A stretch of 64,000 nt of DNA from Halocaridina rubra. Lineage: Eukaryota; Arthropoda; Malacostraca; Decapoda; Atyidae. The notes under the pieces were generated by a model. The model was not told the DNA's origin. It ran no database searches and worked only from the letters and a program-made list of their open reading frames with translations. Positions 1 through 10,023 of the stretch are shown one piece after another; the first letter of the stretch is position 1, and the number at the start of each line of letters is the position of its first letter. The DNA is taken from the NCBI GenBank assembly GCA_037179515.1, contig JAXCGZ010005753.1:1-64000 (forward strand). The letters run 5' to 3'. A program made the position numbers and the translations under genes.

Positions 1-139
1 ACAATGTATCTGTACTCATCTGTCCGGACAACCCTGATGTCGTCAGCAATCACGGGACTCCGAATCAAAAACGTATCTTCTGATCCACAGATCTCTATCA
101 CGTTCTTCTACTTGAGTGTCTCGTAATGCCCCACGAGAA

Positions 140-752
140 CAACAAATTATAAACTTATAAGCACTGTCAACAAACACAGTAAGAATGAGTGCCTCGTAGC
201 ATCTCACGACGGCAACTAATTATTGTTTAACAAACTTATAAGTACTGTCAACAAACACAGTAAAATGAGTGCCTCGTAGCATCTCACGAGTACAACTAAT
301 TACTCTTTAACAAACTTATAAGTACTGTCAACAAACACAGTAAAATGAGTGCCTCGTAGCATCTCACGAGTACAACTAATAATAAACTTATAAGTACTGT
401 TAACAAACACAGTAAGAATGAGTGCCTCGTAGCATCTCACGACGGCAACTAATTACTCTTTAAGTACTGTCAACCAGCACAGTATAAATGAGTGCCTCAT
501 AGCATCTCACGACGGCAACTAATTATTGTTAAACAAACTTATAAGTACTGTCAACAAACACAGTAAAATGAGTGCCTCGTAGCATCTCACGAGTACAACT
601 AATTACTCTTTGACAAACTTATAAGTACTGTCAACAAACACAGTAAAATGAGTGCCTCGTAGCATCTCACGAGTACAACTAATAATAAACTTATAAGTAC
701 TGTTAACAAACACAGTAAGAATGAGTGCCTCGTAGCATCTCACGACGGCAAC
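140..752. repeat. Minisatellite of ~79-bp units
   Basis: Eight recognisable copies of a unit of about 69-80 bp are in direct tandem. The conserved core reads GAGTGCCTCGTAGCATCTCA, followed by a CGAG or CGACGG variant, and each unit begins with a CTTATAAGTACTGTCAACAA-like stretch. A degenerate ninth copy lies just upstream near 110. Two unit variants alternate (CACGAGTACAAC and CACGACGGCAAC), which suggests higher-order duplication of two or more units. No reading frame persists across units. The flanks 1-110 and 755-1140 show nothing I recognise. Confidence 0.9.
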
Positions 753-754
753 TG

Positions 755-1144
755 ACTTTTTGCAAGAAAGTCTTACAAAACTCCCCTCATTTGTCGGGGT
801 CCTTGGTACTAGGACTAAGTTGAGTTATGACTTGCTTACAACGGTTCTTTGTTCAACGAGGCAGGCGATGCAATAAGCGTTATCAAGAAGGTGTAGGGTT
901 AATGGCTAAAATCCATTAGTGACCTACATTCCTTTCTCCAAGTCTTCTACAGCCATCCTCCCTAATAAACTACACATTATACATACGAATATACGTGTAT
1001 ACATGATAGAAATTAATAAGTATACATGCTAAGTCTAAAAGTATACATTCATGCACTTACGTTACAATAAACGAAACTATATGCAAAATAACACTTACAT
1101 AATGTACGTACAAATAAACTGTCTTGAAATATATTCAAGACATC
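755..1144. other. Unassigned spacer
   Basis: This AT-rich spacer lies between the minisatellite and the SINE. It has short TATAC-rich stretches near 980-1040. I see no coding frame of note, no RNA gene and no inverted repeat. Confidence 0.5.
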
Positions 1145-1375
1145 TATCAAAGAATAGCCTCACCGTATTCCCTGCGTGTCGTAAAAGGCGACTAAAAGTG
1201 GACGGGGCGGGGGGACTGGGAATCCCCCCCCTTGTACCAACCTCCTGTGAGATGTCAAAGAAGAAGGGGAGTGGGGGGGAGAATAACTTCTCCCCAAACT
1301 GTTTTCCTTTTTTGATGTCGGCTACCCCCCAAAATAAGGGGGAAACAGCCAAGGTATATGTATGTATGTATATAC
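1145..1375 (+). mobile_element. SINE sharing its 3' end with the RTE LINE
   Basis: This is a GC-rich block with poly-C and poly-G runs in an AT-rich setting. It begins near ATCAAAGAATAGCC, contains a CGTGTCGTAAAAGGCGACTA box, and ends in GGGGGAAACAGCCAAGG followed by short TATG repeats. Its last ~70 bp match the 3' end of the RTE LINE at 45341-45412 (reverse strand), including GCTACCCCCCAA and GGGGGAAACAGCCAAG. A second copy is at 56590-56760 (minus) and a 5'-half copy at 44700-44845. The shared 3' end with a LINE fits a SINE that borrows that LINE's machinery. I see no clear tRNA head, and the family name is unknown to me. Confidence 0.7.
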
Positions 1376-1670
1376 TATATATGAAAAAAGATATACAGTG
1401 ATCCCTCGTTTATCGCGGAGGTTAGGTTCCGGGACCGACCGTGATAGGTGAATTTCCGGGAAGTAGGATCACCCTATATTTACATAGGTATTTTACATTC
1501 ATTTTTACGTTTACTGTATAAACCCTCCCTTTACTGTTAACAAACTACCCTTTACTTCATAAATAACAGCATGCAACCGTAAATTTATATGAAAGTGATA
1601 GGTAAACTTACCGTGAATGAGGTGGTAATGACATGACATACTCATGTACATAGGTATTTTACAATTATTT

Positions 1671-1802
1671 TTACAGTATAAAACTTTCTTCCTTCTTCAG
1701 CATATCTAACAGTTTCACCTTATCTGTTATGGTTAACATCTTCCTTTGCCGCTTAGGCTCGCTACCAGAACCCTTAGAAGATGAAGGACGCTTGGGAGGC
1801 AT
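1671..1802 (-). pseudogene. Tigger transposase N-terminal fragment
   Basis: Reading from the ATG at 1802, the product starts MPPKRPSSSKGSGSEPKRQR and continues KMLTITDKVKLLDMLKKEES. This is the N-terminal start of the CENP-B/pogo-type helix-turn-helix of Tigger transposases (established family pattern). It stops after about 40 residues. The rest of the DNA-binding region and the whole DDE catalytic domain are missing, and the sequence runs directly into the 3' terminal region of the transposon. It is a remnant with no expected activity. Confidence 0.75.
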
Positions 1803-1969
1803 TGCAGAGGTTGAAAAAAGTGAAGAAAATAAATCACAAGCACAACGTATTAATAAGCACAATGCAAACGGCGCACATGTGATTACCTAATTGTGATTAC
1901 CTAATTGTGTTTACGGGAAAGAGCCCAAAGCTTGTATCTTCCCGTCTCCTCATCGGTTCCATTTTATAC

Positions 1970-4863
1970 TTAGTGATACTTATCATACCTGTCCTTAAAA
2001 CTATGGATTGAGATATCATTAATTACCTCCTCGCTTAGCCAATTCCAATTATCAGCTACTCTTACACTAAAAAAGTATTTCCTTACATCCTGCAAAGAAG
2101 TTTTCTTACCAAGCTTCAAACTATGACCTCTAGTTCTAGAGCCAGCCATATCAAAATATCGATCCCTATCCACTCTATCATAACCATGAAGGAATTTAAA
2201 GACTGTCACCATATCCCCCCTCACTCTTCTAGCTACGAGTGATGGTAAGTCTAATTCCCTCAGCCTCTCATCATAACTGAGATTGCGTATTTCTGGCACC
2301 AGTTTCGTGGCATGTCTTTGAACTTTTTCAAGCTTAGCTATGTGCTTTTTCAAGTGCGGATTCCAAAAGGGGCCTGCATATTCGAGTTTTGGCCTCACAT
2401 AGGTTACATAAATATTTCTGAACATTTCCTTGTCCATGTGCCTGAAGGCTACCCTTACATATGATAAGAATGCATATGCTGCCCTTACTATGCCATTTAT
2501 ATGTATTTCTGGAGACAAATCTGCCAGTATGTTTACTCCTAGATCTCTCTCATTTTCTGTCTCTTGAAGTTGTACTCCAGCCACCGAGTAGTCAAGCTTG
2601 GGCTTTCTTGCACTTGTACCCATTCTCATTACCTTACATTTTGAAGTATTGAATTTCATTAGCCACTTTTCTGACCACTCATGCAGATTATTTAGATCCT
2701 CCTGAAGTTCTCTACCATTGTTCTCGTTTTTTTACTTTCTTCACAATCTTTGCATCATCTGCAAACATATTCATGAATGAATTTACAGACTCTGGTAGGT
2801 CATTTACATATACAAGGAACAAAAGTGGCCCTAAAACTGAACCCTGTGGAACTCCACTACTAACTCTTCTCCATTCAGACACTGGGTGTCTTACTCTAAC
2901 CCTCTGTTCCCTTCCTTCTAAGTAAGTTTTTATCCATTCCAAAACATTTCCACCTATTCTAGCCATTGATTGTAGCTTCCTAATAAGTCTCCCATGTGGA
3001 ACAGTGTCAAACGCTTACTGGAAGTCTAGGAATATGCAATCTGCCCAGCCCTCTCTTTCCTGTAAGATTTGGCTTACCTCATCGTAAAATTCTAATAAGT
3101 TTGTTACTGTTGATCTACTTTCTCTGAAGCCATGTTGCCTCACTGACAAAAAGTTGAAGGATTCCAAGTGAAGAGAGATATGTTTCCTTAGTAGTTTCTC
3201 CATAACTTTGCAAACTATGCTGGTCAAGGAAACTGGTCTATAGTTCAGAGCCGTATCCCTCCTTCCCTTTTTGAAGATAGGTATCACATTTGCTTGTTTC
3301 CAGCATCTTGGAATCTCCCCCGACTCCAGTGACTCCTTAAATATGATACTTAGTGCCACTGATATTGTGTTTGCGCATTTTTTAAGCACATGAGGGGATA
3401 TGTCATCAGGACCTGTAGCTTTATGAACATCTAAATCCATCAGCGCTTTGCATACCTCTGTGGCTGTAAGGTTGATGTTCTCTAATACCGGCCCTTGAGC
3501 TTCTATCACTGCAATCTGAGGGGGTGGGGTATTTTCTACTGTAAATACTGACTGAAACTCCTTGTTCAATTCTTTGCAGATCTCTTCATCCGTCTCAGTA
3601 ATGCTTCCATCCGCTCTCTTTAGCCTTAAAACCTGTTCTTTTACCTTCAGTTTTCCTCTGATAAAGCTGTGGAAAAGCTTGGGATTTTCTTTAGCCTTCC
3701 TCTCATAGTCTCTCTCTGCCTCTCTCCTTTTACTTAGGTAGTCATTTCTTGCTCTTTTGTAGGTTTGCCAGGCATTTATGTTTTTTCTCCTCCTATACCT
3801 TTTCCAGCATTTGTCTCTCCACTCCTTAGCTCTTTTACACCCATTATCGAACCATTTCTCTCTGGCATGAATTACACCTACTTTGGTGACAGGTATGCAG
3901 CAATCTACTATCTTCCCATATTTCTCACAAAAGATGCCATACATTTCTTGTACAGATTTGTTGTAAAATAAGGTTCTCCAGTCAATAACTGCAAAAAGCT
4001 CATTCATTTTGATGTAATCTCCTTTCGGATAGTTCCTCCTCATGTCCTCAGTGCCTCTACTCTCAGGAAGAATATCTTCAATGATATACTCCATCAACAA
4101 CACACAGTGGTCACTCTTTCCAATTGGTGGTTCATACTCAATTTTTTCAATATCCAACACATTATCTGTGAACACTAGATCAAGTAGTGATGGCTCATCC
4201 CCACCCCTGGCCCTTGTTGGTTCCATTACATGTTGGTGTAGGAAATTCCCTTGTACGCAATCTAGGAATCTTGCCCCGAATGAGTCCTCACCACTGTGTG
4301 GGTCAAGATTTATCCAATCTATCTCTTTATGATTAAAGTCTCCCATAATCAAAATCCTACATTTTTTCCCGTGCCATGTTAACAACTGAGTTTATGACTT
4401 CAATAGTACCTATATGACTTTCCTCATAAACTTCAAGCCTATTTTGGTTCCTTGGTGGGTTGTATACAACAGTTATTATAATGCTCTCTGACCCAGTATT
4501 TATGCGAGCAACAAGAAATTCCTTGAACTCACTTTCTATAGCCAAGTTTATTTCTTCAACTTGAATCCTTTCACTTATGAGCAGGGCTATCCCTCCACCA
4601 GTCCTCTCAGATCTTTCAACCCTTAGTATTCTGAAGCCCTTAGGAAAAACTGTGACACTGTTGATGTCCTCACTCAACTTAGTCTCTGTAATTGCTACTA
4701 TATCTGCCTTACTGTTGTGAATCCTATCTTTTAATTCTACTGCCTTACCAGCTAATCCATCAGCATTTGTGCATAACAATCTTAATGAGGCCCCATCCCC
4801 TGATCTTCTGTCATTATCTTCTTTATCTCCCCTTTGTCTGGAAGAACTCTGTAACGAAAATTT
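1970..4863 (-). pseudogene. CR1-A ORF2: endonuclease + reverse transcriptase, broken
   Basis: The N-terminal part is an EEP/APE-type endonuclease with motifs TNADGL, TETKLSED and RTGGGIALL. It continues in another frame with GDFNHKEIDW and GKSDHCVLL. The reverse transcriptase follows, with HKATGPDDISP, NYRPVSLTS, QHGFRESRST, FLDFQ, GVPQGSVLGPLL and FADDAK, then the CR1 C-terminal region (LEKVQRHATKLVP, YFDMAGSRTRGHSLKL). Lesions are a 2-nt loss near 4365 relative to CR1-E, a Lys-to-stop change at about 3017 just before AFDTVPH, and one extra base in an A run near 2735 after FADD. No in-frame ATG precedes the endonuclease. The frame enters from ORF1 by overlap (see the slippery site). Confidence 0.9.
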
Positions 4864-5861
4864 TTCTTCTCTTCTTCATTTCTTTCCTCATTTAACCTTC
4901 TTGCCTCTTGCAACAAGTTTTTTATCTTTCCCAACTCTTCCTGTGTTCTGTATCGTCTAATGAACACTTCTTTGAATTCTTGAAGGTCTTTTAGACTTTT
5001 TTTTCTCAACAATATTTCCCTACATGTTTCCCCTCTCTCAAAGGTTACTTTTGTTGGTCTCGGCTTTCCTTCCCTCGAATATTTACCTAGTTGGTGTATG
5101 CTTACAATATCCTCAGGACCAAAAACTACTCCAAGCTTTCTTATCAGGTCTACAACCCTAGCTTTATTTTCTTCAAATCTCCCCTGCCATGTTGGCTCCT
5201 GGGATTCGCTTATGCCTGAGATTACCACTGTCTTCTCCTTATCAAGTGCCTGTCTGATGAGTGGGTTTGCCCTTTCCATCACAACATCTTTCATTTTTTC
5301 AATTACTGTCTCTTTATAGTCAAGTGTTTGTATGTTTTCCAGTGCCACCACCTTTACAGCCTCTTTTACTGCCACATTCCCCTTTAGCGCATCAGCAAAG
5401 GAAGTTTTCATGGCATCATTTTCCATATTCAGCTCCTGGAACTCTTTTCTGAACTGTTCAATGTTTTCCTTAATCTGGACATTCCAAGCAGCAATCTCGT
5501 CTCTCTCAGAAGAGAGCAGTGAACTAACATCTAATTCCTTTAGGTTGTCATTCAGCTGTTTGTTTTTATCTTCTTGTTTAGAAATTCTAGATTCTAGTTG
5601 ACTCTTTTCCCCTTCCAGCTTCTTTATTCTTTTTTCTAGTTCCTTTCTCTCCTGCCCTTGTGCTTTATTTGCTTCCTCCAAAGATCTTATTTGCTCTCTG
5701 AGTGTTTCATTCTCTTTCATTTCTCTATCCATATTCCGAATTTTATCATCAAGGCTTATAACCATTGCCTCTAAATTCTTGATTTTCTGTTTAAGTCTCC
5801 TAATGGCTACCCCTCCTACCGACCCATGGATGGGAGAGGTTTGGGACAGAGATGGCGTCAT
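4782..5861 (-). CDS. CR1-A ORF1 protein (coiled coil + RRM-like nucleic-acid binding)
   Basis: This is an uninterrupted 359-codon frame. Residues ~20-140 are a strongly charged heptad-rich coiled coil (repeats of EEANKAQGQERKELEKRIKK type). Residues ~205-290 read KTVVISGISESQEP through VTFERGETCREILLRKKSL, an RRM-like arrangement. The basic tail (~300-345) is rich in Arg/Lys and ends KKIMTEDQGMGPH. The order (coiled coil, RRM-like fold, C-terminal basic domain) resembles L1-type ORF1 proteins, which bind LINE RNA and form trimers. The fold is my inference from the sequence pattern. The last ~80 nt overlap ORF2 in the -1 frame. It is the only intact ORF1 among the CR1 copies here. Confidence 0.85.
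   Translation of the reverse strand: MTPSLSQTSPIHGSVGGVAIRRLKQKIKNLEAMVISLDDKIRNMDREMKENETLREQIRSLEEANKAQGQERKELEKRIKKLEGEKSQLESRISKQEDKNKQLNDNLKELDVSSLLSSERDEIAAWNVQIKENIEQFRKEFQELNMENDAMKTSFADALKGNVAVKEAVKVVALENIQTLDYKETVIEKMKDVVMERANPLIRQALDKEKTVVISGISESQEPTWQGRFEENKARVVDLIRKLGVVFGPEDIVSIHQLGKYSREGKPRPTKVTFERGETCREILLRKKSLKDLQEFKEVFIRRYRTQEELGKIKNLLQEARRLNEERNEEEKKNFRYRVLPDKGEIKKIMTEDQGMGPH
4857..4863 (-). promoter_or_regulatory. Candidate -1 ribosomal slippery site A_AAT_TTT
   Basis: In ORF1 frame the codons read AAA AAT TTT, giving the X_XXY_YYZ heptamer AAATTTT. It lies inside the ~80-nt window where ORF1 and the -1 frame of ORF2 are both open. The -1 frame has a TGA a few codons upstream and is then open through to the endonuclease. 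ORF2 has no ATG for roughly 130 codons. The same heptamer in the same position is in CR1-D at 50707-50713. Heptamer and frame are seen directly; the frameshifting role is inference. Confidence 0.45.
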
Positions 5862-6578
5862 TTTTATGTTCTCCCTCTCACAGAATATAGAAAGAAGACG
5901 AGAAAGAGGAAAAAAAAAAGAGAAAAACTTTTAATTAAGCTTCACACAGAATTTTTATATCTCCATATAAGTGATATTTAGTGACTCAGTTTATCTCTTT
6001 TCTGGTAACACACATCTTAACTTAAAAACTTGACCATGGTAATTTAAGGATAAAAAGAAAAAGAAAAGCAAAAGTCAAACCTGAAGGAAAATTCGAATTT
6101 GCGTCTGAGGTGGCACCCACCTGTTTCTGCTATATATTTTTCCTAACTGATAAACTCACTTGCTAACCAAGATATGTTATCACAGGATTAGACTTTACAT
6201 TCAACTCAATATATATACAAAATAATAAAAAATAGTAAAAGAGAAAGCTAAAAGAAAAGCAAAAAAAAAAATGAAGAAAATAAGACAGCTGTACTACTTG
6301 GCAACTTAACTCAGTACTGTTGACAGGTGGATATTTGGTATTTTTTTTTTTTATTATTCACCTCTGGCAACTCTTCTAAATTTCCTTCAAGGCAGAACTG
6401 GACGGCAGCTTCTCTCTCCCCTCACGAAAATGTTCTCAATTTTTTTCCTTTAATATTTTGGACAGTCTCGTCATACAACAAATATAAGTTTTGTACTCAC
6501 AGTACTCTGCAGGATTTCAGATTTATGGAAATTATGGTAAAGTTTTCCACTAAGCACTTAGTCATTTCCACTAAGCAC

Positions 6579-7140
6579 TTAGTGATTACCTAATTGTGTT
6601 TACGGGAAAGAGCTCAAAGCTCGTATCTTCCCGTGTCCTCATCGGTTCCATTTTATACTTAGTCATACTTATCATACCTGTCCTTAAAACTATGGATTGA
6701 GATAGCATTAACTACCTCCTCGCTTAGCCAATTCCAATTATCAACTACTCTTACACTGGAAAAGTATTTCCTTACATCCTGCAAAGAAGTTTTCTTACGA
6801 AGCTTCAAACTGTGACCTCTAGTTCTAGAGCCAGCCATATCAAAATATCGATCCCTATCCACTCTATCATAACCATGAAGGAATTTAAAGACTGTCACCA
6901 TATCCCCCCTCACTCTTCTAGCTTCGAGTGATGGTAAGTCTAATTCCCTCAGCCTCTCATCATAACTGAGATTGCGTATTTCTGGCACCAGTTTCGTGGC
7001 ATGTCTTTGAACTTTTTCAAGCTTAGTTATGTGCTTTTTCAAGTGCGGATTCCAAAAGGGGGGCTGCATATTCGAGTTTTGGCCTCACATAGGTTACATA
7101 AATATTTCTGAACATTTCCTTGTCCATGTGCCTGAAGGCT
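6579..7140 (-). mobile_element. CR1-type LINE, copy B (5'-truncated)
   Basis: The 3' end of a CR1 element on the minus strand: the last ~150 codons of ORF2 (KKHITKLEKVQRHATKLVP, RYFDMAGSRTRGHSLKL), then a single copy of the CACAATTAGGTAAT tail. The 5' break is at 7140, where Tigger arm sequence begins. An extra G near 7060 shifts the frame before PPFWNPHLKK. CR1-A starts immediately after its tail, so A and B form a head-to-tail pair inside the Tigger element. Confidence 0.9.
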
Positions 7141-7189
7141 AACAATTATGTGATTCGTCATCTCCCACCCTTTCATCCAATAGCATTCC

Positions 7190-7740
7190 ATGAACTATCT
7201 CACTTTGGTGCGAGCCTTTGCGTTTTCCAAGACGCCAATACATTGTATGCTATCAGACAGTATTTCACATGGTGCAATACTGTGAGTTATATGCTTAAAT
7301 TTATGTTTTTTACTAATTTTTACTGTTTTTTATTCTTAGGCTAGGAAATACTTGTTTAATCAATAAAAATATGAAAGTTTCAATATGTACTAGCTCACGT
7401 AGGTGCGACCCTTTTCATTTTCCGAAACGCTCACCCCGGTATCGTATTTTACATGGTGCAATACTGTTAGTATTTATGTTTTTTTACTATTTGTTACTGT
7501 TTTATTATTCTTAGGCTAAGAAATACGTTTTTTATCAATAAAATCATGAAACTACTGGAAATTTTAATATATGATAGCTCACGTAGTTGCAACCCTTTGC
7601 GTTTTCCGAAATGCTGATACCGGTATCGTACTTTCTGTGGTGCAGAGTTACATGTTCAAATTTGTTTTTTTACTATTTCTTACTGTTTTATTATTCTTAG
7701 GCTGGGAAATAAATTTTTTTTCTCGATAAAATAATGATTT
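7190..7740. repeat. Three ~175-bp tandem repeats in the Tigger arm
   Basis: Three imperfect direct copies each contain AGCTCACGTAG(G/T)TGC, GCGTTTTCC(G/A)A, GGTATCGTA, TGGTGCA and TTATTCTTAGGCT. They occupy the right arm of the Tigger element between the CR1 insertion and the right terminus. They have no coding potential. Subterminal repeats in pogo-like elements can be transposase-binding sites, but here that is only a possibility. Confidence 0.75.
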
Positions 7741-8086
7741 TTTTTCTCAGTAAAATAATGATAATACTGAAAATTTTTATTCCTTAAAACTTCAATATTT
7801 TCGCATATACCCAGAAAAAAAAATCGCCAAAAAAAACGCATTACAGTGAATCCGCAATAGGTGAACCGCGCGATATAGCGAGGGATTACTGTACATCCTG
7901 CTGTAAGAAGAGAGCTTGCTTGACTACGGAAGAAAGAGAAGAGAAGGAGAGACCAGAAAATCAAGGCGTTAATATCCATTACGACAATCAGCGTCGCATA
8001 TTATTACGAGATGGTGAAATTATTGACAGGTATGCTCCTTCGTATTTTGAAGATGTGCACAAATAGCGTATTTCCCAGTGAGCTCA

Positions 8087-8250
8087 ATATGTGTTGTTGG
8101 AATATGGCAGGTGTCAAGGACAAATTGAACAATTCTGATATTTTATCATTTATTCTCAGGTTTCATATTGTGTGGCTTTTAGAAATAAAAACTACTGCTC
8201 GTTTTAGTGTACCAGGATTTTACACTTATCATAAACCCTCTAGATACTGA
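8087..8250 (+). pseudogene. Endonuclease N-terminal fragment of another LINE
   Basis: The frame reads LNMCCWNMAGVKDKLNNSDI, then FHIVWLLEIKTTARFSVPGF and YTYHKPSRY. It matches the start of an EEP/APE endonuclease domain (N-x-x-G near the start, a LLEIK block replacing the usual ETK). It is distinct from the CR1 and I-like families in the window. The fragment ends where CR1-C begins at 8252. The sequence 7894-8086 upstream may be its leader, but I cannot show that. Confidence 0.6.
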
Positions 8251-8251
8251 A

Positions 8252-8951
8252 AATGTAAGGTAATGAGAATGGGTACAAGTGCAAGAAGGCCCAAGCTTGA
8301 CTACTCGGTGGCTGGAGTACAACTTCAAGAGACAGAAAATGAGAGAGATCTAGGAGTAAACATACTGGCAGATTTGTCTCCAGAAATACATATAAATGGC
8401 ATAGTAAGGGCAGCATATGCATTCTTATCAAATGTAAGGGTAGCCTTCAGGCACATGGACAAGGAAATGTTCAGAAATATTTATGTAACCTATGTGAGGC
8501 CCAAACTGGAATATGCAGCCCCCTTTTGGAATCCGCACTTGAAAAAGCACATAGCTAAGCTTGAAAAAGTTCAAAGACATGCCACGAAACTGGTGCCAGA
8601 AATACGCAATCTCAGTTATGATGAGAGGCTGAGGGAATTAGACAGTCTTTAAATTCCTTCATGGTTATGATAGAGTGGATAGGGATCGATATTTTGATAT
8701 GGCTGGCTCTAGAACTAGAGGTCATAGTTTGAAGCTTGGTTAGAAAACTTCTTTGCAGGATGTGAGGAAATACTTTTTCAGTGTAAGAGTAGTTGATAAT
8801 TGGAATTCGCTAAGCGAGGAGGTAGTTAATGCTATCTCAATCCATAGTTATAAGGACAGGTATGATAAGTATGACTAAGTATAAAATGGAACCGATGAGG
8901 AGACGGGAAGATACGAGCTTTGGGCTCTTTCCCGTAAACACAATTAGGTAA

Positions 8952-8957
<6 letters not shown>
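8252..8957 (+). mobile_element. CR1-type LINE, copy C (3' end only)
   Basis: A 5'-truncated CR1 copy starting at the KVMRMGTSA region of ORF2 and ending in the CACAATTAGGTAATCAC tail. It is close to CR1-D in sequence but lacks about 60 bp around 8643, where PSLEARRVRGDM should be, and has a TAG near 8740. The tail runs straight into a CA microsatellite. Confidence 0.9.
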
Positions 8958-9156
<199 letters not shown>

Positions 9157-9164
9157 TAATTTTT

Positions 9165-9236
9165 ACCCTACCTGGGACTTGAACCTGGGACTTGTACTTA
9201 CTAAGCTAAAGTGCTACCAACTACACCACAGGTCTT
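9165..9236 (-). repeat. tRNA-like sequence, isolated copy
   Basis: On the minus strand there is an A-box-like TGGTGTAGTTGGTAGCAC and a B-box-like GGTTCAAGTCCC, about 72 bp apart end to end. This is the same tRNA-like unit as in 19311-21050. A forward-oriented 3' end of the same unit (CCCGGTCGGGGTAAAAAC) follows at once at 9241-9257, so the copy is a small inverted arrangement. It is bordered by TA repeats on both sides. The acceptor stem does not pair well, so I treat it as a repeat and not a functional tRNA. Confidence 0.65.
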
Positions 9237-9267
9237 AACTCCCGGTCGGGGTAAAAACGATTCATGT

Positions 9268-9304
<37 letters not shown>

Positions 9305-9307
<3 letters not shown>

Positions 9308-10023
9308 CGTAAAGGTTTTGTTATTATCCCACCGAGCGTCACCACTGTCGTATTGGTTTTATTTATCCCATCTAATGACACCACTGACGTAGGGCTTTTC
9401 CTCCTACGTATATAAACTTATAATTATGGTAGCGTGGTTTATTAGGTTATAAATATTAGTACCTGATGGGTACAAGGTAAGAATGGACAAGCAGTAGTTC
9501 CTTTACTTATATTTATTCTAGAGTACAACACATCCGACGCCTCAATGCCCCAATGCCCCCACCCTATGACTATCACAATCTATGATCTATTCGTGCCCCT
9601 GGCAAGGTTCTAACTAACTGTCCCTGCCCTGGGTGGCTCTTTAAATACCCCCAGGGGCAGGGCGTGGCTTAACATCCAATTCTCCAATGAAATCAGTCAG
9701 ATCTAGTCCTAGCTAATCAACGCCAGGTTCAAAGTGGAATCCCACCTACTTCCGGGGAGGAGTTATTGGGCATCTCTCCTGGGCGTGTACCTGCGTACGA
9801 AACACCTGTTTATATTTCTTGAGGTTTAGGAAATGGCTAACTTCCTGTCCTTTCCTGCCCTTCTCGATGCCAGATCCTAAGTCTCACGGTTCCGGTCATA
9901 TATTTCCTTGGCACTTTCTACAAACATTGTAATAAAATATCCGTGCCCTCGACCAACCGTTTCCGCTCAAGATCTGTTACAAGTTTCAGATTCTGGCTTC
10001 AGCATGACGGAAGTCATACGACA
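9305..10023 (-). repeat. Long terminal repeat, 3' LTR in element orientation
   Basis: This 719-bp repeat starts TGACGTAAAGG and ends CATACGACA. It is identical by eye to 15851-16569 apart from two positions. The adjacent sequence 10024-10036, read on the minus strand, is GGTTGGGAGGGA, a likely polypurine tract. Confidence 0.85.

Larger units (their letters stand above)
1881..6578 (-). mobile_element. CR1-type LINE, copy A (full length)
   Basis: A complete non-LTR element on the minus strand. It has a 5' leader (about 5862-6578) beginning with a repeated CTAAGTGCTTAGTGGAAA motif, a coiled-coil ORF1, an endonuclease/reverse transcriptase ORF2, and a short 3' end of tandem CACAATTAGGTAAT repeats. 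There is no poly(A) tail and no RNase H domain. Both are traits of the CR1 clade. Its 5' end directly abuts the 3' tail of CR1-B at 6579. ORF1 is open, while ORF2 carries at least two frame shifts and one stop. Confidence 0.9.
1396..7891 (-). mobile_element. Tigger/pogo-like DNA transposon, split by CR1 LINEs
   Basis: The left end starts TA|CAGTGATCCCTCG and the right end finishes CGAGGGATTACTG|TA. These are inverted termini with the TA target duplication of the Tc1/mariner-pogo superfamily. Just inside each end are GATAGGTGAA-like and CGATATAGCG-like motifs typical of such ends. Only the transposase N-terminus remains (1671-1802). Elements CR1-A and CR1-B occupy 1881-7140. The arms 1396-1880 and 7141-7891 belong to the transposon. 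The termini are related but not identical, so the two could come from different copies. The shared TA and orientation favour one element. Confidence 0.7.

Noticed and set aside
140..752. CRISPR array
   Set aside because: Repeats are 69-80 bp with no unique spacers, in a eukaryotic context.
1051..1401. 116-codon plus-strand frame
   Set aside because: It spans the SINE and its flank. Pro/Gly content reflects the C/G runs, and there is no sign of selection or domain.
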